Shown here piece after piece: positions 6,947-13,827 of a stretch of DNA of 16,955 bases. The translations under genes and the position numbers were made by a program. Source of the DNA: Armatimonadota bacterium (lineage in GTDB: Bacteria > Armatimonadota > Armatimonadia > Armatimonadales > Armatimonadaceae); the NCBI GenBank assembly GCA_014381035.1, contig JACMIS010000932.1:1-16955 (forward strand). The letters run 5' to 3'. The first letter of the stretch is position 1; every line of letters starts with the position of its first letter. A model generated the notes under the pieces. The model was not told the DNA's origin. It was given only the letters and a program-made list of their open reading frames with translations, and searched no databases.

Positions 6947-7810
6947 ATGGCAACTATCACCCCGGTCCGAGTCGCTTCCTTCGCGATGCGGACCCGCTTT
7001 GAAATTGTGCTCTGGGACGCCGACCGGGGTGACGCTGATCTGTACGCGGCGGGTGAGGAAGCCCTGCGCGAAATCGCCGAAGTCGAAACACTGTTATCGG
7101 CGTACCGTCCGGACGCCACCCTGTATCAACTCAACCAGCGGTTGCGGGACACATCGGGAACGTTCGATCTTCAGCCCCGTCTCGCTATTTTCCTGCACCT
7201 TGCGATGACAATCTCCGCACTCACGAACGCCGCGTTCGATCCGACGCTCGGCGATGCGGACGCGGTGACGATAAATCCCGGCGAGGATTTCGTGGTGGAT
7301 TGGCGGGAACAGTCCGTTGCCACGTCGCGCCCCGGCGTCCGGTTCGACGCGGGAGCGATGGGTAAAGGGTACGCCTTGGACCGGGCTCGGGACGTTTTGC
7401 AGGAAGTAGGCGTACACCATGCCTTGTTGCACGGCGGGACCTCCTCGGTCGTCGCACTCGGGAATGAACCGGGAGGGGATAACTGGCGGGTCGCTATCGC
7501 TTCGCCGGAAGGTCAGCCGACACCGGTCGCCGTCTGGACGTTGCGGGACGGTGATTCGCTGGGGGTCTCCGGGAACTACGAACGCGCCACACACATCCTT
7601 GACCCGCGTACGAAACAGCCCGTCACGCAGTCGCGGCTTGTCGCCGTGCTAGTCCCCGGTTCTGCCGCCATCGCGGACGCTGTTTCCACTGCGTTACTGG
7701 TCGTCGGCGAAAATGGTATCGGTGAACTGCGCGAATCATTTCCCGAAGTGCGCGAATGGCTCGTCGTTCAGAAGGAATCTAACGGCGGGAGCACGAAAAT
7801 AGACGGGTAA
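6947..7810 (+). CDS. apbE: FAD:protein FMN transferase (ApbE family), no signal peptide
   Basis: ApbE enzymes attach FMN covalently to a Ser/Thr of flavoproteins, using FAD and a divalent metal. The 287-residue product shows AFDPTLG (96-102), the FAD-site motif DAGAMGKGY (134-142), HGGTSSVVALG (162-172), VSGNYER (207-213), HILDPRT (216-222) and the metal-site IADAVST (242-248). The open frame extends back to 6728, but CAGGAT at 6935-6940 and the onset of homology favour the ATG at 6947. Most ApbE proteins are exported lipoproteins. This one has no signal peptide, so it should act in the cytoplasm. No target flavoprotein (NqrC/RnfG-like or FMN-binding domain) is in the window. It is followed after 32 bp by an oxidoreductase gene, so an operon is likely. 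Confidence 0.92.
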   Translation: MATITPVRVASFAMRTRFEIVLWDADRGDADLYAAGEEALREIAEVETLLSAYRPDATLYQLNQRLRDTSGTFDLQPRLAIFLHLAMTISALTNAAFDPTLGDADAVTINPGEDFVVDWREQSVATSRPGVRFDAGAMGKGYALDRARDVLQEVGVHHALLHGGTSSVVALGNEPGGDNWRVAIASPEGQPTPVAVWTLRDGDSLGVSGNYERATHILDPRTKQPVTQSRLVAVLVPGSAAIADAVSTALLVVGENGIGELRESFPEVREWLVVQKESNGGSTKIDG

Positions 7811-7842
7811 TTCGTTTGAACACGCATTGGAGAAATGTAATT

Positions 7843-9009
7843 ATGAGTAGCACAGTACGCATCGGTGTTATCGGGGTCGGTAACATGGGGCGCGGGCACT
7901 GCGGATACCTCGCGGCGGGAGAAATCGCCGGAGCGACGCTCGCGGCAGTCGCGGATAGCAGCGCGTCCGCACTGGATTGGGCAGCGAAGTCCCTCCCGGA
8001 ATCGGTCCAGCGTTTCGACAGTGCGGAGGCAATGATGACATCCGGTGCGGTGGACGCGGTGATCATTGCCGCGCCGCACTACTACCATCCCCCGCTCGCC
8101 ATCGCCGCGCTGAATCTCGGCTTGCACATTCTGGTCGAGAAACCCGCCGGGGTGTATGTCAAGCAGGTGCGTGAGATGAACGAAGTCGCGGCGAAATCGG
8201 ACCGTGTTTTCGGGATCATGTTCAATCAGCGGACACGCCCGGTCCACCAGAAAGTGCGCGATGTGATCGCTTCGGGCGAACTCGGCGAGATCCGGCGCAC
8301 GCAATACATGATCACGAACTGGTTCCGCACGCAATCGTACTATGATTCGGGCGGCTGGCGTGCAACCTGGGCGGGCGAAGGTGGCGGCGTTCTGGTGAAC
8401 CAGTGCCCGCATAATCTGGACCTGTGGCAATGGTTCTGCGGGATGCCGACGCGGGTACGCGCCTTCTGCGGATTCGGTCGTCACCATAATATCGAGGTGG
8501 AAGACGATGTGACCGCATATGTAGAATACGCGAACGGCGCGACTGGGACCTTCATCACGACTACCGGCGAGGCTCCCGGCGCGAACTGGCTGGAAATCTC
8601 CGGCGACCGGGGTCGGCTGCGGATGGAAGGGAACAGCATCACGTTCTGGCGTACCAAAGAGTCCGTGAGCGAGTTTCTGCGCACCAGTCCGAACGGTTTC
8701 GCACAACCGGAAACGTGGCGATGCGAGATCCCGGTCAGCGGCAACTACGACGGGAACGAACACCGGGCGATCACGCGCGGCTGGGTAGCCGCGATACAGG
8801 AAGGCAAACCACTACTGGCGCAGGGTAGCGAGGGTATCAACGGGGTGCAACTCGCCAATGCGATGCTCTTGTCCGCATGGACGGACGATTGGGCGGCAGT
8901 TCCGACCGACGAGGAGAAGTTCTACGGACTGCTTCAGGAAAAGATCCGCACCTCGTCCGTGAAGAAGACGGTGAGTGAGAAGGCATTCGATCTGACCGGG
9001 ACATACTGA
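7843..9009 (+). CDS. Gfo/Idh/MocA family NAD(P)-dependent oxidoreductase
   Basis: The 388-residue protein has an N-terminal Rossmann domain with GVIGVGNMGRGH (8-19), a strand ending in AVADSSA (35-41), and the family's EKP motif (VEKPAGV, 98-104), whose lysine is catalytic. The C-terminal substrate domain shows GGWRATWAGEGGGVLVNQ and CPHNLDLWQW, where the histidine is the usual second catalytic residue. Such enzymes oxidise or reduce sugars, inositols and related polyols. The substrate cannot be read from the sequence. The frame opens at a TTG at 7816, but the ATG at 7843, preceded by GGAG at 7829-7832, places the first strand correctly. It is likely co-transcribed with apbE and ends at the hairpin at 9048-9077. 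There is no signal peptide, so it is cytoplasmic. Confidence 0.94.
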   Translation: MSSTVRIGVIGVGNMGRGHCGYLAAGEIAGATLAAVADSSASALDWAAKSLPESVQRFDSAEAMMTSGAVDAVIIAAPHYYHPPLAIAALNLGLHILVEKPAGVYVKQVREMNEVAAKSDRVFGIMFNQRTRPVHQKVRDVIASGELGEIRRTQYMITNWFRTQSYYDSGGWRATWAGEGGGVLVNQCPHNLDLWQWFCGMPTRVRAFCGFGRHHNIEVEDDVTAYVEYANGATGTFITTTGEAPGANWLEISGDRGRLRMEGNSITFWRTKESVSEFLRTSPNGFAQPETWRCEIPVSGNYDGNEHRAITRGWVAAIQEGKPLLAQGSEGINGVQLANAMLLSAWTDDWAAVPTDEEKFYGLLQEKIRTSSVKKTVSEKAFDLTGTY

Positions 9010-9047
9010 TACAAAAGCGCAGCATTGTGTCTTCCGATAAACACCGA

Positions 9048-9077
9048 CACCCCGCTACCGAAAATAGTAGCGGGGTG
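9048..9077. terminator. Terminator hairpin between convergent units
   Basis: An 11-bp GC-rich inverted repeat (CACCCCGCTAC at 9048-9058 and its complement at 9067-9077) has an 8-nt A-rich loop. On the plus strand TTCTTATATT follows closely. On the minus strand TGTTTATC follows. It lies 38 bp after the oxidoreductase stop and 28 bp after the lipoprotein stop, so it probably serves both. Confidence 0.8.
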
Positions 9078-9105
9078 CCGTTCTTATATTACTCCTATGT
9101 CGGGA

Positions 9106-9396
9106 TTAGCGTTTCCCCGGTTCCCGCATTAGGGTTGTAAACTGCGTCATCAGTTGTGGGTCCCCGGTCGTTGTCAAACTCTGTACGATGGCTTGATTCT
9201 TTGCCGCGTATGCTTGCCTTTCACCGGGAGGCAGCTTCTCTAAGGTAGCAATAAACTTCCTCCCTTGTTCGATTCGCGCGGGCGTGACACTTGACGCGCC
9301 CCCAGACGGGGTGGATATCGAATTCGTGCACCCGCTTATCCCAACGGAACTTGAAGCGACAATACAGCAAAGCACCAGCGAGTTATGTTTTCTCAT
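9106..9396 (-). CDS. Small lipoprotein downstream of pseudopilin 1
   Basis: The 96-residue product begins MRKHNSLVLC, has a short hydrophobic core and a lipobox ISGC with Cys23 as the lipidated residue, then a Ser/Thr/Gly-rich linker (about 24-40) and a charged, helical-looking domain with no family I recognise. The mature part is only about 74 residues. GGGGAAGG just before the ATG supports the start. It lies 62 bp after the DUF1559 gene on the same strand and so should be transcribed from the promoter at 10407-10435. Its partner unit upstream also pairs a pseudopilin with a small lipoprotein, although the two lipoproteins show no obvious sequence similarity. The role is unknown. An accessory or anchor of the pseudopilin is a guess. 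Confidence 0.75.
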   Translation of the reverse strand: MRKHNSLVLCCIVASSSVGISGCTNSISTPSGGASSVTPARIEQGRKFIATLEKLPPGERQAYAAKNQAIVQSLTTTGDPQLMTQFTTLMREPGKR

Positions 9397-9458
9397 TTAG
9401 CCTTCCCCTGTCCTGTATCATTCTGTGAAAACAGCGGGATATCCGGGAGCATCAGAAC

Positions 9459-10301
9459 TTAGTTACAGTCGTCCTCGATTGTCCAGTGGCAGTAGTCGCC
9501 GACTCCGTTCTCCACGGTGGGACCGGAACGAGCCCGTTGGGTCAGGAACCCCATGTCTACGGATTTCACATGTCCGTCACAGAATGAAACGTTCAAGCGG
9601 CGTTGGTGAAGCGCGACTAACCACCCGCCGACGCCCAGCGTCGGCGGATTGGCATTGTTGTCGACCGTTGGTTGCTCCCACCAGCTTCCTTTGCCCCCTG
9701 CCCAAACACACTGGAACGACCCCCATCCGTTTTTGAAATCCATGACATACACAGTGCCTGCCGGATCGGGAATATCTGCCAGAGTGCGACTCCCATTGCC
9801 CGCCCATGCCGTATCCGGAACGGGAGTCGGTGGATGTGCGACAAGATCCGCAAAGTAAGACACATTCATTGCATATCCGCCATTTTCAGCCACGTAGGGT
9901 TGCCCTGTTGCCGGATCAATGTCGTTGACGATCTTTCCAGCGGGGACCGGGACGAATTTTGTGTCACTGTCGGGGCAGGTAAAGATCTGGGTGTTCTTCA
10001 CATAGGGCTGGACAACATCCTGCCAGCGTGCCGTCCCCGGAAAACCGACAGACTTACTCGGATCCTCCGAATAACCGATCCAGGCGGGCGGCATTGCCTC
10101 ATCGAAGTCCTGCGAATACATGATCAATCCGAGTCCCATTTGCTTGAGATTGGAAAGACAGGACGTTGCCCGTGCCTTCTCTCTCGCCTGAGAAAATACC
10201 GGGAAAAGGATCGCAGCGAGAATCGCGATAATGGCAATCACCACTAAAAGCTCAATCAAGGTGAACCCATTTCGGCGTTCAACGGTGTTTCGTATACTCA
10301 T
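9459..10301 (-). CDS. DUF1559 pseudopilin with H-X9-DG motif (pseudopilin 1)
   Basis: The 280-residue protein has a class III prepilin leader: RRNG (9-12), cleavage expected after Gly12, then [16 protein letters not shown] with Glu at +5. The hydrophobic helix is followed by [12 protein letters not shown] and SCLSNLKQM. The C-terminal processing-associated motif H-X9-DG is exact (His232, Asp242-Gly243). DUF1559 proteins are abundant in Planctomycetes and Armatimonadota. They are thought to be processed by a prepilin peptidase and displayed through a type II/IV-like system, but their function is open. AAAGGAG, spaced 7 bp, supports the ATG at 10301. The gene is driven by the operator-bearing promoter at 10407-10435 and precedes a small lipoprotein gene. 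No pilus or secretion machinery genes are nearby. Confidence 0.92.
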   Translation of the reverse strand: MSIRNTVERRNGFTLIELLVVIAIIAILAAILFPVFSQAREKARATSCLSNLKQMGLGLIMYSQDFDEAMPPAWIGYSEDPSKSVGFPGTARWQDVVQPYVKNTQIFTCPDSDTKFVPVPAGKIVNDIDPATGQPYVAENGGYAMNVSYFADLVAHPPTPVPDTAWAGNGSRTLADIPDPAGTVYVMDFKNGWGSFQCVWAGGKGSWWEQPTVDNNANPPTLGVGGWLVALHQRRLNVSFCDGHVKSVDMGFLTQRARSGPTVENGVGDYCHWTIEDDCN

Positions 10302-10406
10302 TCAAAAACTCCTTTGCTTTTGTACCCGCCACAATCATCGTAGGACTCACTGTCTGTCATTGCGGTGGAAGTTAGATTTCGGTGACTTCATTATCCCAAT
10401 AAATAT

Positions 10407-10435
10407 ACTGTATTGGTACCAATTGGTATTGTCAA
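10407..10435 (-). promoter_or_regulatory. Promoter A with spacer operator, for pseudopilin 1/lipoprotein
   Basis: In minus-strand sense, TTGACA (10435-10430) is followed by 17 bp and TACAGT (10412-10407). The spacer holds the palindrome TACCAATTGGTA (plus coordinates 10417-10428), part of the 13-bp element ACCAATTGGTACC found at two other promoters in this window. Transcription would begin near 10400, giving a leader of about 100 nt before the ATG at 10301. The consensus -35, exact spacing and threefold recurrence make this a strong call. The identity of the regulator is unknown. Confidence 0.85.
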
Positions 10436-10518
10436 TGATTTAAAGACAATGTCGGAATTATTTTCTTTATGCCTCTGGATAGCACAGGGCTATCGCTGTC
10501 TTCCTGCCTTCTATCCGG

Positions 10519-10582
10519 ACGGTTTCGTTATTCGCTTAGCTCCCATGATTCTGGCACACTGGCTAACGAACAACGAAACCGT
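10519..10582. repeat. Long imperfect hairpin between the two pseudopilin units
   Basis: Arms 10519-10540 and 10562-10582 pair over about 20 positions with one mismatch and one bulged base, around a 21-nt loop. The outer 11 bp are perfect (ACGGTTTCGTT against AACGAAACCGT). It lies about 20 bp beyond the pseudopilin 2 stop, in the 160-bp space upstream of promoter A. No T run follows on either strand, so it may stabilise or end the 3' part of the pseudopilin 2 transcript without being a standard intrinsic terminator. Confidence 0.6.
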
Positions 10583-10601
10583 TTGGGATCAAAGCCGCCT
10601 T

Positions 10602-11537
10602 TTAGAGGCGCGGATCGTTATCCACAGCGTTGCAGGGTTCGTTGGCGAAGAACGGGTCCTCGGTCTTGAAGTTTTGGCGCCACATCGTGGGCATGTGTTT
10701 CTTCCCGTCGCTTCCGTCCACATCCGGCCCGATTCGTTTCCAGGTGGATGCCCATGGCATCGCTTTGGCATGTCCATCGGCGAAGATATAGTTCGCGAGT
10801 GCCTTGTTACGCTCGCCCTTTTGGTTGGTGTTCAGCGACTCCGGGGCGGCATTCTGCCAGCCAGCCGGACCGCGCCCGGCGACTTTGCCGACGTGGCGGT
10901 CGAAAGCGATGTTGTTCGTGTAATCAATACAGACATAGCCTTCTTTCGCCGGGTCATTGGTTCCCATATGGTGCCAGTTTCCGCCATTGACACCGGACGT
11001 GCCTTCGGCGAGAAGAATCGCCTCGCTCGGTTTATCCAGATCTGCCAGATTGAGAGCCAGCCAGGGACCGTTGGGCAGGTTGCTCATGTTATATCGGAAG
11101 GAGCTGGGGATGTTATCGGCATCCGGCTTGTCAGGAAGCACGGCATCGCCGTCGTTCCAGGTACCGCGTAGTGTCGCCTCGACATCCGAGGGACATCGGA
11201 AAATATCCTTGCTCTTGGTGTAGCCGACCAGAACATAGTCCCATCCCCACATCGGGAATTGATAGCCCCAGGCATTCGGGTAACCGGGGTTCGGTTCGTT
11301 GTTGAACCACGGCTTGGGTAGGTATTCGTCATGATCTTGCGCAAACATCGCGGAAGCCTGAGCCAGCTGACGTGCGTTGGAAAGGCACGATGTTTGACGC
11401 GCTTTTTCACGCGCCTGAGCGAACACAGGAAATAGGATCGCAGTGAGTAAGGCAATGATAGCTATAACTACCAACAGTTCGATCAGTGTGAACGCAGCGT
11501 TGCGGCGCGACGCGTGTACCAAAAAGGTTCGGGTCAT
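10602..11537 (-). CDS. DUF1559 pseudopilin, divergent leader and interrupted H-X9-DG (pseudopilin 2)
   Basis: The 311-residue protein has a prepilin-type N-terminus: SRRNAA then [16 protein letters not shown], followed by [19 protein letters not shown]. Position -1 of the expected cleavage site is Ala15 instead of the usual Gly, which may slow processing. At the C-terminal end FADGHAKA (252-259) is conserved, but the histidine normally ten residues before the Asp is missing (Asn244). A candidate, His205 in FDRHVGK, lies far upstream, as if about 39 residues were inserted inside the motif. The frame is open to 11747, but GGAG spaced 8 bp before the ATG at 11537, and the prepilin leader, fix this start. 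The gene follows a small lipoprotein gene by 55 bp and should share promoter B (12057-12085). Confidence 0.9.
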   Translation of the reverse strand: MTRTFLVHASRRNAAFTLIELLVVIAIIALLTAILFPVFAQAREKARQTSCLSNARQLAQASAMFAQDHDEYLPKPWFNNEPNPGYPNAWGYQFPMWGWDYVLVGYTKSKDIFRCPSDVEATLRGTWNDGDAVLPDKPDADNIPSSFRYNMSNLPNGPWLALNLADLDKPSEAILLAEGTSGVNGGNWHHMGTNDPAKEGYVCIDYTNNIAFDRHVGKVAGRGPAGWQNAAPESLNTNQKGERNKALANYIFADGHAKAMPWASTWKRIGPDVDGSDGKKHMPTMWRQNFKTEDPFFANEPCNAVDNDPRL

Positions 11538-11592
11538 TGTATCTTCTCCATCGATTGTTCGACTACAGCAGTCAGTGATAATGTGGGGTAAT

Positions 11593-11874
11593 TTACGGGG
11601 AGCGTTTCTCGGCGGCTCGATACTGAGCCGCCGCCTCCGAGTTACCATAGGGTGAGTTCGGTCCGGTGTAGTTGGGAATCTGCCCTTTGGTGCGCGCATC
11701 GCCGGATACGACTGGTGCGGCACTGCTGGCAGCCGTTTGAGTATCATTCCCAGATGGCGTTACTTGACGGCTCGCAGCTTTTTGCGGGCTACATCCGGCA
11801 TTTAAGCTGGCTAACATAAGACAAACACCCGAGGAGAATGCCACAAACCACCTTTGTTTTGATAAAAGAGGCAC
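11593..11874 (-). CDS. Small lipoprotein upstream of pseudopilin 2
   Basis: The 93-residue protein has a basic start (SKQRW), a hydrophobic core and a lipobox-like LNAGC with Cys28, although Asn at -3 is atypical. The mature part is Ser/Thr/Ala/Gln-rich and then [12 protein letters not shown], looking largely disordered. I recognise no family. The start is a GTG at 11874, preceded by AAAGGA about 8 bp upstream. No better ATG exists in frame. It is the first gene of the unit driven by promoter B and is followed after 55 bp by the pseudopilin 2 gene. The pseudopilin/lipoprotein pairing repeats that of the 9106-10301 unit in reversed gene order. Confidence 0.7.
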   Translation of the reverse strand: MPLLSKQRWFVAFSSGVCLMLASLNAGCSPQKAASRQVTPSGNDTQTAASSAAPVVSGDARTKGQIPNYTGPNSPYGNSEAAAQYRAAEKRSP

Positions 11875-11926
11875 AACTCGTCCTTTCTATTCCATACGGC
11901 GCAGGTATTCAGGATGCGTTCGTTAC

Positions 11927-11970
11927 CAAGCGACCCGAGAACACAGAGGTCCTGTGCCCTCGGTCGCTTG
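11927..11970. promoter_or_regulatory. 5'-leader hairpin of the lipoprotein/pseudopilin 2 transcript
   Basis: The arms pair as 8 bp (CAAGCGAC at 11927-11934 with GTCGCTTG at 11963-11970), one bulged C, 4 bp (CGAG/CTCG), a 2x2 internal loop and 5 bp (CACAG/CTGTG), closing a 5-nt loop. It falls inside the leader of about 175 nt expected from promoter B, some 53 nt before the GTG start. No T run follows, so mRNA stability or translation control is more likely than termination. No known riboswitch family is recognised. Confidence 0.6.
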
Positions 11971-12056
11971 AAAGATATTGTTGCAGATGATCCGGATCTG
12001 TCTTCGTAGAACAAGCATGCATCCGTAGATGATTCCCTGCATCGCGAACCAATACT

Positions 12057-12085
12057 ACACTATCGGTACCAATTGGTCATGTCAA
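12057..12085 (-). promoter_or_regulatory. Promoter B with spacer operator, for lipoprotein/pseudopilin 2
   Basis: In minus-strand sense, TTGACA (12085-12080), 17 bp, then TAGTGT (12062-12057). The spacer holds ACCAATTGGT (12068-12077) within the shared 13-mer ACCAATTGGTACC. The -10 is the weakest of the three, matching only the first TA and last T well. Expected transcription start is near 12050. Confidence 0.8.
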
Positions 12086-12189
12086 TATAATTCGCGTTAT
12101 TATTTTTCAGGATAAAACATAGGCAGTATCGGACCACCTCCACGGTTTAAAAAGCCGTCCAAAATGACGCAAAATAATTCCCTGCTGCA

Positions 12190-12218
12190 TTGACAGTACC
12201 AATTGGTACCACTATAGT
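12190..12218 (+). promoter_or_regulatory. Promoter C with spacer operator, for the GH51/ABC operon
   Basis: TTGACA (12190-12195), 17 bp, then TATAGT (12213-12218), close to the full housekeeping consensus. The spacer contains the perfect 14-bp palindrome GTACCAATTGGTAC (12196-12209). Bound protein would cover the gap between -35 and -10, which implies repression relieved by an inducer. By context this could be arabinose or an arabino-oligosaccharide, but no inducer evidence is in the sequence. The GH51 ATG is about 100 nt downstream of the expected start of transcription. Confidence 0.88.
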
Positions 12219-12324
12219 ATTTGTGGTTGATCCGTCTCCACCGGATGAATGATCACCGTAAGTCTTACAAAGATGTCGGATATAAAAATTATCAATCACT
12301 TTTTAAGAAAGTAAAATCTTCGTT

Positions 12325-13827
12325 ATGCACAAAGCAACGTTAATTCTCGATAAGGATTTCATCGTTGGAGAGGTCGACCCGCGTCTTTTCGGTGGCTTTG
12401 TCGAACATCTCGGGCGACATATCTACACCGGTATTTTCGAACCGGGGCATCCGACGGCAGACCAATCAGGGTTCCGTCAGGATGTGATCGAAATGGTACG
12501 TAAACTCCGTATGCCGATCATGCGTTATCCCGGCGGGAATTTCGTCTCCGGGTATCGCTGGGAAGACGGCGTCGGCCCCGTCGAATCACGACCCAAACGT
12601 CTGGATCTTGCTTGGGGCGCACTGGAACCGAACATCATCGGCACGAATGAGTTTATGAAGTGGTGCGAACAGGTGGATACGGTTCCGATGATGGCGGTCA
12701 ACCTGGGGACACGCGGTCCCGTCGAGGCGCAGTCCCTCGTCGAATATTGCAACCATCCGTCCGGCACCTATTGGAGCGATCTGCGTAGCAGTCACGGCTA
12801 TCCCACTCCGCACAATATAAAACTCTGGTGCCTGGGGAACGAGATGGACGGTCCGTGGCAACAGGGTCAGAAAACCGCAGTCGAATACGGGCGCATCGCG
12901 AAAGAATCCGCTAAACTCATGAAATGGACGGACCCTTCCATCGAAACCGTGCTCTGCGGTTCCTCCACACGCAAGATGCCGACATTCGGCACGTGGGAAT
13001 GGGAAGCGTTGCACGAAGCCTACGAGCAAACCGACTACCTTTCCGTACATACGTATTACGACAACCTGAAAAACGATACCCCGAGTTATCTGGCGAAATC
13101 GGACGAGATGGGCGAGTTCATCGCGGGTGCGGTCGCGGTGTGTGACGCCGTCGCGACGGCGAAAAAGACGCGCAAAAAGGTTCATCTTTGCTTCGACGAG
13201 TGGAACGTCTGGAACCAGACGGAAGATCAGATCGAGACCGACCCGCGCTGGACCGTGGGGCGGCGACAACTCGAACAGGTGTACAGCATGGAGGACGCCC
13301 TGCTGATCGGCGGGATGCTGATCACGTTGATGAACAACGCCGACCGGGTGAAAATCGGTTGCCTCGCGCAAGTCGTGAACGTGATCGCCCCGATCATGAC
13401 CGAGCCGAACGGAAGGGTGTGGGCGCAGACGATCTTCCATCCGTTCGCCGCCGCGTCGCAACTCGGTCGCGGGACGACGCTGCAATCCGTGGTAGCCGCG
13501 CCGACGTATGACTGCGCCGAGCGGAACGGCGTGAGTGTCGTCACTGTCGCGTCGGTGCTGGGCGACGGTTCGGTAACGGTGTTCGCCGTGAACCGCGATC
13601 CGAATGGTCAGCCGGTACAACTTACTTGCGATCTGCGTGGGTTCGGAAAGGCGACGGACGCGCAGCACTGGTTCCTGGCGCACCCGGACCTGAACGCGGT
13701 CAATACTGCCGACGCGCCCGACACTGTCGTCCCGCACCTTGCGCCGAAATCGCCGGTACTGGAGCCGTCGTCATTCACCGCGATACTGCCGCCCTACTCA
13801 TGGAACGTCATACAACTCACCTTATAG
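12325..13827 (+). CDS. abfA: Alpha-L-arabinofuranosidase, GH51 family
   Basis: This retaining glycosidase releases terminal L-arabinofuranose from arabino-oligosaccharides, arabinan or arabinoxylan fragments. The 500-residue length is typical. Family landmarks are FGGFVEHLGRHIYTGIFEP (22-40), MRYPGGNFVSGYRWEDGVGP (66-85), GNEMDGPWQQG (171-181, acid/base Glu173) and CFDEWNVW (289-296, nucleophile Glu292). The spacing of the two glutamates agrees with characterised GH51 enzymes. A (beta/alpha)8 barrel would be followed by a C-terminal beta domain. There is no signal peptide, so it should act in the cytoplasm on imported oligosaccharides, which fits the ABC transporter genes that follow. The ribosome site is weak (AAGAAAG, rather far upstream). 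It is the first gene after promoter C and overlaps the binding-protein gene by 28 bp. Confidence 0.96.
   Translation: MHKATLILDKDFIVGEVDPRLFGGFVEHLGRHIYTGIFEPGHPTADQSGFRQDVIEMVRKLRMPIMRYPGGNFVSGYRWEDGVGPVESRPKRLDLAWGALEPNIIGTNEFMKWCEQVDTVPMMAVNLGTRGPVEAQSLVEYCNHPSGTYWSDLRSSHGYPTPHNIKLWCLGNEMDGPWQQGQKTAVEYGRIAKESAKLMKWTDPSIETVLCGSSTRKMPTFGTWEWEALHEAYEQTDYLSVHTYYDNLKNDTPSYLAKSDEMGEFIAGAVAVCDAVATAKKTRKKVHLCFDEWNVWNQTEDQIETDPRWTVGRRQLEQVYSMEDALLIGGMLITLMNNADRVKIGCLAQVVNVIAPIMTEPNGRVWAQTIFHPFAAASQLGRGTTLQSVVAAPTYDCAERNGVSVVTVASVLGDGSVTVFAVNRDPNGQPVQLTCDLRGFGKATDAQHWFLAHPDLNAVNTADAPDTVVPHLAPKSPVLEPSSFTAILPPYSWNVIQLTL

Larger units (their letters stand above)
11875..12324. other. Divergent regulatory region between lipoprotein/pseudopilin 2 and the arabinofuranosidase operon
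   Basis: This 450-bp stretch has no convincing gene. It holds, in order, the lipoprotein ribosome site, a stable 5'-leader hairpin (11927-11970), promoter B on the minus strand, an AT-rich middle (about 12086-12189), promoter C on the plus strand, and a leader of about 100 nt before the GH51 start. The two -35 boxes are about 105 bp apart and back to back, so a single dimeric or tetrameric regulator could act on both. Two short open frames in the GH51 leader (12245-12343 and 12249-12314) have no ribosome site and I do not call them genes. Confidence 0.75.

Noticed and set aside
7768..8763. Long antisense open frame (331 residues) within the oxidoreductase gene
   Set aside because: It lies opposite a clear Gfo/Idh/MocA gene and has no recognisable domain or ribosome site.
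10413..11171. Plus-strand open frame of 252 residues over pseudopilin 2 and its downstream region
   Set aside because: It runs across promoter A and antisense to a well-supported DUF1559 gene. Its composition does not suggest a protein family.
12245..12343. Short upstream open frames in the GH51 leader (32 residues at 12245-12343; 21 residues at 12249-12314) as leader peptides
   Set aside because: Neither has a ribosome site, and neither shows regulatory codon runs. The first merely overlaps the GH51 start out of frame. Comparative data would be needed.
12586..13737. Long antisense open frame (383 residues) within the GH51 gene
   Set aside because: The GH51 gene has complete catalytic motifs. 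The antisense frame is Arg/His/Val-rich without domains, as expected from codon bias in GC-rich coding DNA.
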